In this document: positions 51,262 to 60,505 of the stretch, one piece after another
Layout of the letters: every line of letters starts with the position of its first letter
Numbering within the stretch: the first letter of the stretch is position 1
Position numbers and translations under genes: made by a program
Source of the DNA: an uncultured bacterium
GTDB taxonomy: Bacteria; Planctomycetota; JAJSAM01; JAJVHW01
Assembly: GCA_937996235.1 (NCBI GenBank)
Contig: CALKVK010000038.1
Span: forward strand, 186,001 to 250,000
DNA length: 64,000 nt
Direction of reading: 5' to 3'
Notes under the pieces: model-generated
Databases searched by the model: none
Seen by the model: only the letters and a program-made list of their open reading frames with translations
Told to the model about the DNA's origin: nothing

Positions 51262-52563
51262 ATGAGACGCGCGCTGCGCATCGGCGTCGCGTCGCTCCTG
51301 GCCGCGCCCGTCGGCTACGTCTGGGGCGCGTCGTGGGACGGCATGCCGATCGACGACGCGACGCGTCTCGCGGACGTGCAACGCCGTCTCGCCTTCCTCG
51401 AGCGCGCGATCCGCGACGACGCAGCGCTCGAACGTGCGCAGTCGCTCTTCCCGGAGGGCGCGGCGTTCGTCGTCGCGCTCACGGGCCTCGCGTGGGGGAA
51501 CGTCGGCCGCGCCGCACCGGCCGGGAGTCCTGCGCGCGCTGAAGCGGCGCAGCACCTGCACGCGGCGCTCGCGCTCTACGCCACGCCGGTCGTCACGCGT
51601 CCGTTCGTCGACACGCAGGTGCGGCGCGGGGTGTTCTGGCTCGGGCAGCGCAACCTGCTGCTCGCGGAGTGGGCCGAGCTCACACCGCCCGAGGCGCGCG
51701 ACGCGGCGCTCGTCGCCGAGTTCCACGCCAACTCGGACGCGCTCGCCGAGGCGTTCGCCGCGAGCCCCACGGCGCACCTCGACGCATACCCGGGGCAGAG
51801 CTGGCCGGTCGACAACGTCACCGCGCTGACGTCGCTCGTGCTGCACGACCGGACGTTCGGGACGCGTCACGCTGCCGCCTACGAGCGCTGGCACGCGTGG
51901 ACGCGAGCGCACCTCGATCCGGCGACGGGGTTGATCGCGGGTCGCGTCGACGCTGCGTCCGGCGCGTTGCTCGAACCGGGCCGCGGGTCCACGACGGGGT
52001 GGATGCTGCCGCTGCTCGTCCGCATCGATCCGGTGTTCGCGCGGGAACAGGCGGGAGCCGCGCGCGAGCACCTCGCGCTGCAGCGGCTCGGTTTCCGCAT
52101 GGCGCGCGAGTGGCCGGCCGCGGACGCGCGCGAAGCCGACATCGACTCGGGACCGATCGTCTGGGACGCGGGGATGACCGCGACGGCGGCGGCGCTCGGC
52201 TCCGCGCGGGCGCTGGGAGACCGCGCGACGGCGGACGACATCGTCGCGCTCGCGGCCATGTTCGGCGTGCCGTGGAGCGCGACCCGCGACGGCGTCACCG
52301 AGACGCATGTGCTCGGTGGCGAACTGCCCGTCGCGGACGCGTTCCTCGCATACGGACTCAGCGTGCCGTGGCCCGCGACCGAGGACGCGTCCCACGCGGC
52401 ACGACCCGGCCGCGTGCTGGGGAGGTGGCCGTTCCACCTGCTCGCATTCGCATGGACGGCGCTCCTCGCCGCGTGGGCGCTGCGGCGCACGGCGCGCGGA
52501 CCGCCCGTCGGAGGGAGCGCGGCGCCCCCGCCCCTCCGGCGCGCGAACGCGCGCCAACCCTAG
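51262..52563 (+). CDS. exported alpha/alpha-barrel-like protein with C-terminal transmembrane helix
   Basis: 433 residues. ATG at 51262; an in-frame ATG at 51211 (MRATQDGQ) is possible. A short hydrophobic N-terminus (IGVASLLAAPVGYVWGASW) is followed by a helical repeat domain: RRGVFWLGQRNLLLAEWAEL, YPGQSWPVDNVTALTSL, RGSTTGWMLPLLVRIDP and IVWDAGMTATAAALGSARA. The alternating helices with Trp/Gly loops resemble (alpha/alpha)6 barrels such as linalool dehydratase-isomerase-like and glycoside-hydrolase-type folds, but no active site is recognised. One transmembrane segment near the end (FHLLAFAWTALLAAWAL) anchors it. Function unknown. Confidence 0.7.
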   Translation: MRRALRIGVASLLAAPVGYVWGASWDGMPIDDATRLADVQRRLAFLERAIRDDAALERAQSLFPEGAAFVVALTGLAWGNVGRAAPAGSPARAEAAQHLHAALALYATPVVTRPFVDTQVRRGVFWLGQRNLLLAEWAELTPPEARDAALVAEFHANSDALAEAFAASPTAHLDAYPGQSWPVDNVTALTSLVLHDRTFGTRHAAAYERWHAWTRAHLDPATGLIAGRVDAASGALLEPGRGSTTGWMLPLLVRIDPVFAREQAGAAREHLALQRLGFRMAREWPAADAREADIDSGPIVWDAGMTATAAALGSARALGDRATADDIVALAAMFGVPWSATRDGVTETHVLGGELPVADAFLAYGLSVPWPATEDASHAARPGRVLGRWPFHLLAFAWTALLAAWALRRTARGPPVGGSAAPPPLRRANARQP

Positions 52564-52897
52564 TCGAACTGCGGGTGCACCGCGGGTCCACACAGGGTCC
52601 GCGTCGCCGCGGATCGCGGCGCCGCGGGCAACCCGCCTGCCGTGCGTGACGTCGCGCGCCCCGCGATCCGCGCCCCGCTCTCGGTTCCGCGACGGTTGCG
52701 AGCGTGCACGCTCGCAACCCCCGGGGTTCGTGGTGGCGGCCCGAGCGAATCGCTCGCGAGCCCTCGGAATGTCTGGATCCGCATCGGGCTTGGCTCACGG
52801 AAGCGTGGAGAGCGCTGACGGAACAGCGAGTCGCGAACAGGTAAACTCCGTCGCCGCCACGCCTTCGGCCTGGCGCCACCTCGAGGAGCGCGTCCCC
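52564..52897. other. 334-bp intergenic region before the 1043-aa gene
   Basis: No gene. Two GCGGATCGCGG-like segments, in opposite orientation, occur at about 52607-52670, and a 26-bp perfect palindrome follows. This looks like the promoter and leader of the 1043-aa gene; AT content rises after 52740. Confidence 0.5.
52694..52719. repeat. 26-bp perfect palindrome
   Basis: GGTTGCGAGCGTG is followed immediately by its reverse complement, with no spacer and no mismatch. In RNA it would fold as a hairpin with a GTGCAC tip; there is no T-tract, so an intrinsic terminator is doubtful. A dimeric-protein binding site or cruciform is possible, about 180 bp upstream of the 1043-aa gene. Confidence 0.8.
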
Positions 52898-55800
52898 ATG
52901 CCTCGCAACGCCCTTTCGGCAGCGTCGTGGTCGCTGTGTCTGCTGACGCTCTCCGCGATGGCAGCCCCCGCGTTGGCGGAGGAACGGCTGGTCACCGACT
53001 ACACGGACGACCCACGGCAACCGGCGGAGGGCAGCCTGCGCGCTCTGTTGTCGGTGAGCGCGCCTGGCGACGTGGTGCGGTTCGAGCGACCGTTGCTCGT
53101 GCCCCTCGCAGGCGCGCTCGACATCACCGCCGGAGTCACGATCGCGGGGCCGGGCGGGGTGCAACGTCCGTCCGGGACGAAGAAGGTCCCGCAGGTCCGC
53201 ATCCGCGCCGCCGGCGTGACACTGGAGAACCTCGAGTTCAGGGACGTGGTGCTCGTTGCGTCACCGAAGCGGGCGGCCACGCTGGCGGGCCCCACGCTCC
53301 AGGGCTGCAGGCTGTTCGGTCAGGCGCGCGTCATGCTGCGTCACTGCGTGGAGGCGAGCATCGTCGGGTGCTCGATCCTCTCGGACCCGGTCACGACGAG
53401 GCGGAGCCAGCCGGCGGTGGAGGACTTCGCCTCGCGAGGCACGCTCGTTGCGTCCAGCGAGATCCGCATCGAGGGAGGGACTGCTCTCTCCGCACAACTG
53501 GTACACGACATGACCGTCCGCAGCGCAACCATCACCGGGGAGGTGCGCATCCGTCCCGGCGTCGCGGCGAAGCGGCCGACCCCTTACACCGGCGACCCGG
53601 GGACCCTCACGTTCGACGACAACACGGTTGCAGGCACGGTGGTGGTGCTCCGGGCAGGCCTGCAGCGCGGGGTCCTGCACCTGCATCGCAACACCGCCCG
53701 CCAACTGTCCGTCACCGGCGGCCGACCGGACGTACAGGACAACGTGCTGGATCGGCAGCAGGGCGCGGGGTCCTCCGCGTTCACCGTGCTCGCGGTGAGT
53801 GCCGCACGCACTCCGGGGGATGTTCGCGTGATCGGCAATCGCACGATCGGCGGAACGACCGGGATCAGCGTGACGTCCAGTCGTACGGCCCCTGCGTGCC
53901 TGGTGGCCGACAACCAGGTGGAGGCTGCGTCGGCGATCGGCATCGTCATCTCCCCCGGCGGAGACACTGCGGTGCGCGACAACCGAGTCACCGGCGGGCT
54001 GACGGGCGGGATCCAGGTGGGGATCTTCGTGGGTGCGGACACCGTTCCCTGGCCGCTCGACGTCAGCGGCAACGTCGTGTCCGACACCGGCGGGACCGGC
54101 ATCCTGGTGGCCTCGCCGCACCCCGACGTCGTACTCCGCGACAATCAGATCCGGGACAACGCAGGCTACGGCATCTTCGTTCAGGACAAGTCCCAGGCGC
54201 ACGTCCACGGCGGAGTCGTGGAGAGGAACGGCACGCCGGGGAACACGGACGAACCGGCCGGCGTGCTCTTCGATGTCCGCAGCCACGGCTCGATCACCGG
54301 GACCGCCGTGCGCAACAACGTCGGCGCAGGCATCATCCAGGACCCCACTGCGCACGTGCGCATCTCCCAGGTCTCGTGCACGGGCAACCTCGGGTTCGGG
54401 ATCGCCGTGGACTCGACGTCCGTCAAGCTCAAGGGACGCAAGGGCGTGCAGCCCGACACGCCGGAGGACGTGGCCTTCGACGCGGCGACCTCGAGCGTGA
54501 CAGGTACGGCGCCGCCCGGGGCGATCGTCGAGGCCTACCTGGTGGAGGGCGGACCGCGAGTCGGCAACCCCGGCTTCGGCGAGGGGGTTCTGTTCCTAGC
54601 GGCCGGCGCGGCCGCAGGCGACGGGGCCTTCTCGATCCCGGTGAGCTGCGCCGACGGCGACCTGCTCACCGTCACGGTCACGCGATCCGCGGGCAGAATG
54701 GACTCGACGTCGGTCTTCTCACGCGACGTCACCTGTGTCGGGTCCGCCGTCGAGCTCATCAGCATCTCGTCGACGGGCGGTGTGGGCGGCGGCGCCTCCA
54801 GCCTCGGCAACCACGCCGCGCGCGCGGTCAGCAGCGATGGGCGATTCGTCGTCTTCTCGTCAGCCGCCGGCGATCTGGTCCCCGACGACACCAACCAGCG
54901 GCCGGACGTGTTCCTGCGCGACCGCGAGTTCGGCACCACGGTGCGCGTGAGTCTGCGGTCCGACGGCTCGCAGATCGTCCCGCAGTCCGAGTTCGTCGAG
55001 ACGGACGGATCCAGCGGCACCGGCTCCGTGAGCGACGACGGTCGCTACGTCGCGTTCGTGTCGTACGCCGACCAGGTGGTCCCCGAAGACACGTCCGACC
55101 TCGAGAACCACGTGTACGTCCACGACGTCGTGGCGGGGACCACGGTGGCGGTCAGCGGCCCGGCGGACCACACCGCGGCCTTCGATCCGTCGATCAGCGC
55201 CGACGGCAGGTTCGTCGCGTTCGTGAGCGCGGACCCGGACTGGGACGAGGCCGACCGCAACGGCACGACGGACGTGTTCGTGTGGGACCGCACCGGCGGC
55301 GGCGTGACGCTGGTGAGCCGCACAGTCTTCGGTGCGCCCTCCGGCGAGACGTTCAACGCTGCGACCCAGTCGCCCCGTCTGTCTGCCGACGGCCGCTACG
55401 TCGTCTTCTGCACCGCGCTGAACCTCACGCCGGGCGACAGCGTGCCGGGACTGAAGGTGTTCGTCCGCGACCGCCAACTGGGCACCACGGAGCTGGTCAG
55501 CCGCACGGACGCGGGCGCGCCCGCCACCGGTTCGCTCCCCGCGATCAGCGGTGACGGACGCTTCGTGACGTTCGCCACCACAGAGGCGCTCGTGGCCGAC
55601 GACACCAACGGTGTCAGCGACGTGTACCGGCGCGACCGCGAACTCGGCACGGTCGTGCTCGCCAGCCGGCCGGTGAATGGCGGCCTGTTCCTCGGCGGCA
55701 GCTTCGCGAACTCCATCAGCGATGACGGTCGACTGGTCTCCTTCGTCGGGCCCGGCGGTCACTCCGACGGCTTCACGACCCTCTTCTCCGACGTCTACGT

Positions 55801-56029
55801 GCGAGATCTCGGGGCCGGCGTCACCTTCGAGGCCGCGATCGGCAGGTCAGGCGATGACAACGACGCCAATGCGCCCGGCGAGGCGCCGTTCCTGAGCGGC
55901 AACGGTCGCCTGGTGGTGTTCGCGTCGCTCGCGAACAACCTCGTCGATGTGGAGGACGACCTGTTCCTGCGCGACGTCTTCGCTCGGACGCTACCGATGC
56001 CCGAGCCCCTCGCACCCGCCTCCCGCTGA
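52898..56029 (+). CDS. 1043-aa secreted beta-helix plus TolB-like propeller protein
   Basis: ATG at 52898 with a GAGGAG thirteen bases upstream; signal peptide LCLLTLSAMAAPALAEE. Residues about 30-520 form a right-handed parallel beta-helix, with CSLREA-type start (GSLRALLSVSAPGDVVRF) and PbH1 coils such as VVSDTGGTGILVASP and GGVVERNGTPGNTDEP. A linker with Ig-like strands (about 520-600) follows. Residues about 615-1035 are seven or eight propeller blades of the type SSDGRFVVFSSAAGDLVPDD and TDVFVWDRTGGGVTLVS, the same repeat as the protein at 27993-29345. No catalytic or anchoring motif. Likely surface protein. Confidence 0.87.
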   Translation: MPRNALSAASWSLCLLTLSAMAAPALAEERLVTDYTDDPRQPAEGSLRALLSVSAPGDVVRFERPLLVPLAGALDITAGVTIAGPGGVQRPSGTKKVPQVRIRAAGVTLENLEFRDVVLVASPKRAATLAGPTLQGCRLFGQARVMLRHCVEASIVGCSILSDPVTTRRSQPAVEDFASRGTLVASSEIRIEGGTALSAQLVHDMTVRSATITGEVRIRPGVAAKRPTPYTGDPGTLTFDDNTVAGTVVVLRAGLQRGVLHLHRNTARQLSVTGGRPDVQDNVLDRQQGAGSSAFTVLAVSAARTPGDVRVIGNRTIGGTTGISVTSSRTAPACLVADNQVEAASAIGIVISPGGDTAVRDNRVTGGLTGGIQVGIFVGADTVPWPLDVSGNVVSDTGGTGILVASPHPDVVLRDNQIRDNAGYGIFVQDKSQAHVHGGVVERNGTPGNTDEPAGVLFDVRSHGSITGTAVRNNVGAGIIQDPTAHVRISQVSCTGNLGFGIAVDSTSVKLKGRKGVQPDTPEDVAFDAATSSVTGTAPPGAIVEAYLVEGGPRVGNPGFGEGVLFLAAGAAAGDGAFSIPVSCADGDLLTVTVTRSAGRMDSTSVFSRDVTCVGSAVELISISSTGGVGGGASSLGNHAARAVSSDGRFVVFSSAAGDLVPDDTNQRPDVFLRDREFGTTVRVSLRSDGSQIVPQSEFVETDGSSGTGSVSDDGRYVAFVSYADQVVPEDTSDLENHVYVHDVVAGTTVAVSGPADHTAAFDPSISADGRFVAFVSADPDWDEADRNGTTDVFVWDRTGGGVTLVSRTVFGAPSGETFNAATQSPRLSADGRYVVFCTALNLTPGDSVPGLKVFVRDRQLGTTELVSRTDAGAPATGSLPAISGDGRFVTFATTEALVADDTNGVSDVYRRDRELGTVVLASRPVNGGLFLGGSFANSISDDGRLVSFVGPGGHSDGFTTLFSDVYVRDLGAGVTFEAAIGRSGDDNDANAPGEAPFLSGNGRLVVFASLANNLVDVEDDLFLRDVFARTLPMPEPLAPASR

Positions 56030-56129
56030 TCGGCGGACCCGCCCGGTCCCCTGCGACTGAGATGCGCGGCGGGCAGATGCGAGTAGAGTCACGTCGGGTA
56101 GGTGGGGCCTCCCTGGGCAGGAGGCTCGA

Positions 56130-57014
56130 TTGAGCGCGATCACGACGGAGTCGGCCGGGCGGCGCTTCGGCGGCTACGAGATTCTCGGACTGCTGCGCAA
56201 CGACGACGGCGTGCGCGTCTACCAGGCGCGCCAGCTCGCGCTGCACCGCACGGTGCGCCTCGCGGTGCTGCCGGCGGCGCAGGCGGCGAAGCCCGTGTTC
56301 CGCGCGCGCTTCGAGCGCGAGGTCGCGGCGCTGCTCGAGGTGCGCCACGACAACGTGCTCGGCGCGATCGACGCAGGCGAGATCGACGGCGACCGCTTCG
56401 TCGTCACCGAGGACGCGACGGGACGCACGCTCGCCGACGCGCTCGACGCCGGACGGGGCTTCGCGTCGGCCGAATCGCTGCGGCTCGTGCGCGACGTCGC
56501 GCTCGCGCTGGACGCGTTCGAGAAGTCCGGCCTCTGCCACCGCAACGTCGCGCCGCGGGCGATCGTGCTGACCGACGCAGGCGTGACGAAGCTCGCCGGG
56601 CTGTCACGTGTCAAGCGCAGCGAGCCGTCGTCGGAGGAGACCTGGTACGACGTGCTCAACGAGGACGCGCCGTACCGCCCGCCCGAGGCGGTGCGCGGCG
56701 GGCGCCTCGACATCCGCGGCGACATCTACTCGCTCGGGTGCGTGCTGTACCGGCTGCTCGCGGGCCGCCCGCCGTTCCGCGGACCGAACGCGGCGGTGGT
56801 CCTCGCGGCCCACGTGCAGCGCACTCCCCGCGCGTTCCGGTCGCGGCGGCCCGAGGTGCCGGAGGCGGCCGAGACGGTCGCGCTCGCGTGCCTCGCGAAG
56901 TCGCGCGCCGAGCGCTACCAGCGCACGTCGGAGCTGCTCCTCGACCTCGAGGACGCGATCGCCGGCCGCCCCGTGCGGAACGCGGTCGCCGACGCGTTCC
57001 GCCGGACGCGCTGA
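56130..57014 (+). CDS. predicted pseudokinase (protein-kinase fold without catalytic residues)
   Basis: 294 residues. TTG start at 56130 with AGGAGG five bases upstream. The fold is clear: YEILGLL at the start, a kept YRPPEAVRGG (APE motif), DIRGDIYSLGCVLYRLLAGRPPF and a C-lobe end TSELLLDLEDAIAG. But every catalytic position is lost: the VAIK Lys is Ala45 (VRLAVL), HRD is HRN (137-139), the catalytic-loop Lys and Asn are Ala141 and Ala144, and the DFG is shortened to KLAGLSR so Asp-Phe are missing. The glycine-rich loop is degenerate. A regulatory or scaffold role is likely. No anchor or sensor domain. Confidence 0.9.
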   Translation: MSAITTESAGRRFGGYEILGLLRNDDGVRVYQARQLALHRTVRLAVLPAAQAAKPVFRARFEREVAALLEVRHDNVLGAIDAGEIDGDRFVVTEDATGRTLADALDAGRGFASAESLRLVRDVALALDAFEKSGLCHRNVAPRAIVLTDAGVTKLAGLSRVKRSEPSSEETWYDVLNEDAPYRPPEAVRGGRLDIRGDIYSLGCVLYRLLAGRPPFRGPNAAVVLAAHVQRTPRAFRSRRPEVPEAAETVALACLAKSRAERYQRTSELLLDLEDAIAGRPVRNAVADAFRRTR

Positions 57015-57019
57015 CGCGC

Positions 57020-57037
57020 GCGCCGCCGTGGCGGCGC
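57020..57037. terminator. hairpin between convergent genes
   Basis: An 18-bp palindrome (GCGCCGCC-GT-GGCGGCGC) sits in the 23-bp gap between the pseudokinase stop and the stop of the convergent barrel gene. It may end transcription from both sides, though a T-tract is missing. Confidence 0.45.
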
Positions 57038-58081
57038 TCAGAAGCGGAAGGTCAGGCCGGCCGTCAGCGCGTACGCGGAGTCGGAGAGCTTCGTGTCGAC
57101 GTCGCGCCAGAGCGTGACGCGCACGCCCACGTCGAGTGCGACGGCCTCGTCGAGCCGCCACGCGAGCGCGGGCGTGACGTAGAGGAAGCGACCGCCGCCG
57201 ACGGCGACGTCGTCGCCTCGGAAGCTGTCGCGCCCGACCTTCTGGTACGTCGCGGCGAGCCCCACCGCCCATGCGTCGCCGAGCGGGAGCGCAGCGCCGG
57301 CCGAGAGCGCGAGCGTCTCGCCCGTACGGTAGTCGTGGCGGTTCTCGCGGAGAGGGACGCGCGCACCCGCCTCGACGAACCAGTCGACGCGCTCGCCCGG
57401 CAGGTCGAGCCGCGCGCGCAGCGCCGGGTCGAAGGTGCCGGTGCCCGTCTGCAAGTTGGTGACGGAGACGTCGCGCGTGACGAGCCGCGGGTCGGGACGC
57501 TCCGCGCGCCCGGTCGGCAGCGACGCGCCGGCCCAGATCGAGAGCGACGCCACGCGCCGGCGCGGCGCGTCGTCGCGCGCCGCGTCGCGGTCCGCATCGA
57601 GCACCGTGTACGCCGTCTCGCGGAACGGGAGCGCGTCGGCTGCCTCGTCGGCGAGCGCGATGCGACGGCCGACGAGCAGCGTCGTGTCGCCGAGGCCGGA
57701 GAAGACGCGCTTGGTGCGGCGACCGCCGGGCGGCGTGAGGTTGTAGGAGAAGTGCACGTGCGTCAGGCCGAGCTCCGCGGCCCAGTCACGCGCGAAGCCG
57801 ATGCGCAGCGTCGCCGACGCGCGGTTGACGTACAGGTCCTCGGAGAAGTCGTTCTCGACGCGGTCGCGCCCGCGGTACGAGCGGTCCTTCACCTCGTACT
57901 CGTCCGCGAGGCGCACGGAGACCTCGCCGGGGGCGAGCCACGCGCGGTCCGCGCCGGGCGAGCCCGTCACGGCGGGCCCCGCGCAGCCGCCGCAGGACTG
58001 GGCGAGGGCCGGGGCGGCGGACGCGAGGAGCAGCAGCGCCGCGGCCGTCGCGACGAGCGGTGCAGCGGGTCGTCTCGTCAC
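57038..58081 (-). CDS. outer-membrane beta-barrel-like protein
   Basis: 347 residues. GTG start at 58081 with GGGGAGA upstream; signal peptide LVATAAALLLLASAAPALAQ. The mature protein begins SCGGCAG, a CxxC-type Cys pair. The rest is an alternating beta pattern with aromatic strand ends (VSVRLADEYEVKDRSYRG, LGLTHVHFSYNLTPPGG, SIWAGASLPTGRAE, LALSAGAALPLGDAWAVG) and a terminal Phe in ALTAGLTFRF, the usual outer-membrane protein signature. Resembles putative 'transporter' barrels of unknown substrate. Suggests a Gram-negative envelope. Confidence 0.82.
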   Translation of the reverse strand: MTRRPAAPLVATAAALLLLASAAPALAQSCGGCAGPAVTGSPGADRAWLAPGEVSVRLADEYEVKDRSYRGRDRVENDFSEDLYVNRASATLRIGFARDWAAELGLTHVHFSYNLTPPGGRRTKRVFSGLGDTTLLVGRRIALADEAADALPFRETAYTVLDADRDAARDDAPRRRVASLSIWAGASLPTGRAERPDPRLVTRDVSVTNLQTGTGTFDPALRARLDLPGERVDWFVEAGARVPLRENRHDYRTGETLALSAGAALPLGDAWAVGLAATYQKVGRDSFRGDDVAVGGGRFLYVTPALAWRLDEAVALDVGVRVTLWRDVDTKLSDSAYALTAGLTFRF

Positions 58082-58249
58082 GCGTCTCTCCCCGGGTGAA
58101 TGCACGGGCACCGCGAGAGGACGCGCGACGCCGCGCGGCGCAACGGCGTTCTCGTGCGCCCGGCGCACGCCGCGCGCTCTTCGTGGCCGCGCGAGCGCGT
58201 TCGTCGAGAGTGTCGGGAGCGGATTCCGATCCGCGAAGGAGGTTGCGCC

Positions 58250-59041
58250 GTGCGCGTGCCGCTGTACCAGGTCGATGCGTTCACCGAGCGTCCGTTCGCC
58301 GGCAACCCGGCTGCCGTCTGCCTCCTGGACTCCTGGCCCGACGAAGCGACGCTGCAGGCCGTCGCGGCCGAGAACAACCTCTCCGAGACGGCGTTCGTCG
58401 CGCGCGAGGGCGACGTGTGGCGTCTGCGCTGGTTCACGCCGCTCGTGGAGGTGCCGCTCTGCGGTCACGCGACTCTGGCGGCGGCCCACGTGCTCCTCGG
58501 GCGCTCGGGCGAGGGCCGGATCGTCTTCGCGACGCGCAGCGGCGCACTCACGGTGACGCGCGACGGCGCGCGCTACGTGCTCGACCTTCCGGCGAACCCG
58601 GCGCGCGCGTGCGACCCGTCGCGCGAGCTCGCCGAGGCACTCGGACGGGCACCCGAGGAGCTGCTCGAGAACGGCCGCGCGTATCTGGCCGTGTACGGCG
58701 CGGCGCGCGACGTGCTCTCGCTCGTCCCCGACCAGCGCGCCGTGCTCGCGCTGCCGCGGCCGTACGTGATCGTGACGGCGCCCGGCGACGACTGCGACTT
58801 CGTCTCGCGCTTCTTCGCGCCGGGCGTGGGCGTGCCGGAGGACCCCGTCACGGGCTCGGCGCACTGCACGCTCGTCCCGTTCTGGGCGGAGCGGCTCGGA
58901 CGGACTCGGCTCCACGCGCGGCAGGTCTCGCGTCGCGGCGGCACGCTCTGGTGCGAGGAGCGCGGCGCACGCGTGGCGCTCGCGGGGCACGCGGTGACCG
59001 TGATCGAGGGGACGCTGCACCTGCCCGACCCCGCGAGCTGA
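58250..59041 (+). CDS. PhzF-family isomerase-like protein
   Basis: 263 residues. GTG start with AAGGAGG seven bases upstream. Diaminopimelate-epimerase-like fold. Signatures: VPLYQVDAFTERPFAGNPAA, NNLSETAFV with the catalytic-type Glu46, VPLCGHATLAAAHVLLG and VPEDPVTGSAHCTLVPFW. PhzF itself isomerises a phenazine precursor; most homologues in non-phenazine bacteria have unknown substrates. No phenazine genes are near. Cytoplasmic enzyme. Confidence 0.92.
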   Translation: MRVPLYQVDAFTERPFAGNPAAVCLLDSWPDEATLQAVAAENNLSETAFVAREGDVWRLRWFTPLVEVPLCGHATLAAAHVLLGRSGEGRIVFATRSGALTVTRDGARYVLDLPANPARACDPSRELAEALGRAPEELLENGRAYLAVYGAARDVLSLVPDQRAVLALPRPYVIVTAPGDDCDFVSRFFAPGVGVPEDPVTGSAHCTLVPFWAERLGRTRLHARQVSRRGGTLWCEERGARVALAGHAVTVIEGTLHLPDPAS

Positions 59042-59078
59042 CGCGCCGCGCACCGCGCTGCCGTCCCGGGCCCGGCGG

Positions 59079-59165
59079 AGGACCGTCCCCGAATCCAAGG
59101 GCTGTCCCCATCGGAACGACTCCGTGCGCATCGAGCCTGCGCCGGGACCGTCCCCTTCGGAACGG
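59079..59165. repeat. dispersed GGACCGTCCCC repeat elements
   Basis: Two GGACCGTCCCC cores (59081-59091 and 59145-59155) with a related CTGTCCCCATCGGAACG between them. The right-hand copy continues TTCGGAACGG and is the reverse complement of 37475-37496. It lies in the gap between the PhzF and YcaQ-type genes. Confidence 0.75.
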
Positions 59166-59208
59166 AGTCGAGCGGCCGAGGCCGAGGAGCGACCCGGACC
59201 GCTGCGAC

Positions 59209-60447
59209 TCAGCGCCGTCCGACCGCGCGCCGCGACGCGCCGTCGACGCGCAGGCCGACGGCGCGCGCGTGCCGGGCGAGCGCCGTCTGCACGGCCGCGC
59301 GATCCGCGGAATCGGGACTGCGTGCGCCGTCGTCCTCGAAGTGCAGCGACGGCGTGCGCACGACACCCGCCGCGCGGTCGGCCTTCACGTCCACGCGCGC
59401 GACGAGCCGCTCGCCCGCGAGCACGGGCATGCAGAAGTAGCCGTAGCGGCGCTTCGCGGCGGGCACGTAGATCTCGAGCACGACGTCCACGCCGAAGAGC
59501 CGCCGCACGCGCTCGCGGTCCCAGAGCAGCGGGTCGAACGGCGTCAGCAGCACGCCCACGTCGCGCGGCGGACGGATGCGTCGCAGCCGCGCGGCGAGCT
59601 CGAGATCGCGCGGCCGCGCGAAGCCCGCGAGCACGTCGCGGCCGTCCACGAGATCGCAGGCGACGACGTCGCCCGCGGCGACGAGCGTGTCGAGCGCAGC
59701 GCGGAACGCGGTGTTGCGGGTCGAGATGCGCCACGTCGCGGCGAGCGTTCGGAACTCGGCCCAGCCGTGCCCGTCGAGGGCGCGCAGGAGCAGCGCGCGG
59801 AAGGCGTCGTCGGTGCTCACGCGCGCCGTGCGCAGCGCATCCGGGATCACGCGCTCGGCGAGGTCGTAGACGCGCTGGAACCCGCGGCGCTCGCGGATCG
59901 CGAGGTCGCCGCTGCGCCACAGCGCCTCGGCGACGCGCTTCGCGTCCTTCACACGCCACCAGCCGCCCTCGCCGCGTCCCTCGAGGTCGACGGAGCGGAA
60001 CGGGCCGTCCTCGCGCGCGCGACGGAGCAGCGCCGCGGCGTCGCGCGGGCGCTCCGCGAGCACCTCGCCCCAGCCGTGGCGCTCGCGGTAGGCGCGCCGG
60101 CGGAACTCGAAGTGCGGGTAGAGCTCGCACGGCATCCAGCACGCCTCGTGCCCCCAGTACTCGAAGAGCGGGGCGCCGGGGCGGAGCAGCGTCTCGCCGA
60201 GCGCGGCGTCCATGCCGTCGAGCCGCGACAGCAGGATGAGCGCGTGGCTGCGCGCGCCGGCGACGGAGATCGTGTCGAGCTGCAGGTAGCCGAAGCGGTC
60301 GATGACGTCGTGCGCCGCGCGCCGCGCCGAGGGCGTCGCCCCGCGCGCCGTCGCCGCGAGGCCCGTCCAGCGACGCGGCAGCAGCCCCGCGCGGGCGAGC
60401 GCGAGCCGCCGCGCGCCGAGGACGTCGATCCGCTCGCGCGGCGCCAT
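59209..60447 (-). CDS. YcaQ-family winged-helix DNA-repair-type protein
   Basis: 412 residues. ATG at 60447. The N-terminal part has RFGYLQLDTISVAGARSHAL, containing the QxD catalytic-type motif of the YcaQ/AlkZ family of DNA glycosylases that open interstrand cross-links, followed by LFEYWGHEACWMP, another family hallmark. Middle winged-helix region (about 190-260) and C-terminal beta part with LLTPFDPLLWDRERVRRLFG and YVPAAKRRYGYFCMPVL, all as in family members. Single gene, divergent from the glycosidase. Substrate could be cross-linked or bulky alkyl adducts (family knowledge). Confidence 0.9.
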   Translation of the reverse strand: MAPRERIDVLGARRLALARAGLLPRRWTGLAATARGATPSARRAAHDVIDRFGYLQLDTISVAGARSHALILLSRLDGMDAALGETLLRPGAPLFEYWGHEACWMPCELYPHFEFRRRAYRERHGWGEVLAERPRDAAALLRRAREDGPFRSVDLEGRGEGGWWRVKDAKRVAEALWRSGDLAIRERRGFQRVYDLAERVIPDALRTARVSTDDAFRALLLRALDGHGWAEFRTLAATWRISTRNTAFRAALDTLVAAGDVVACDLVDGRDVLAGFARPRDLELAARLRRIRPPRDVGVLLTPFDPLLWDRERVRRLFGVDVVLEIYVPAAKRRYGYFCMPVLAGERLVARVDVKADRAAGVVRTPSLHFEDDGARSPDSADRAAVQTALARHARAVGLRVDGASRRAVGRR

Positions 60448-60505
60448 CGCCACGTTGTACGCGGCGGCGGCGTCGATCGGCGCGCAGGTCTGTCCCCGCG
60501 CGGCC

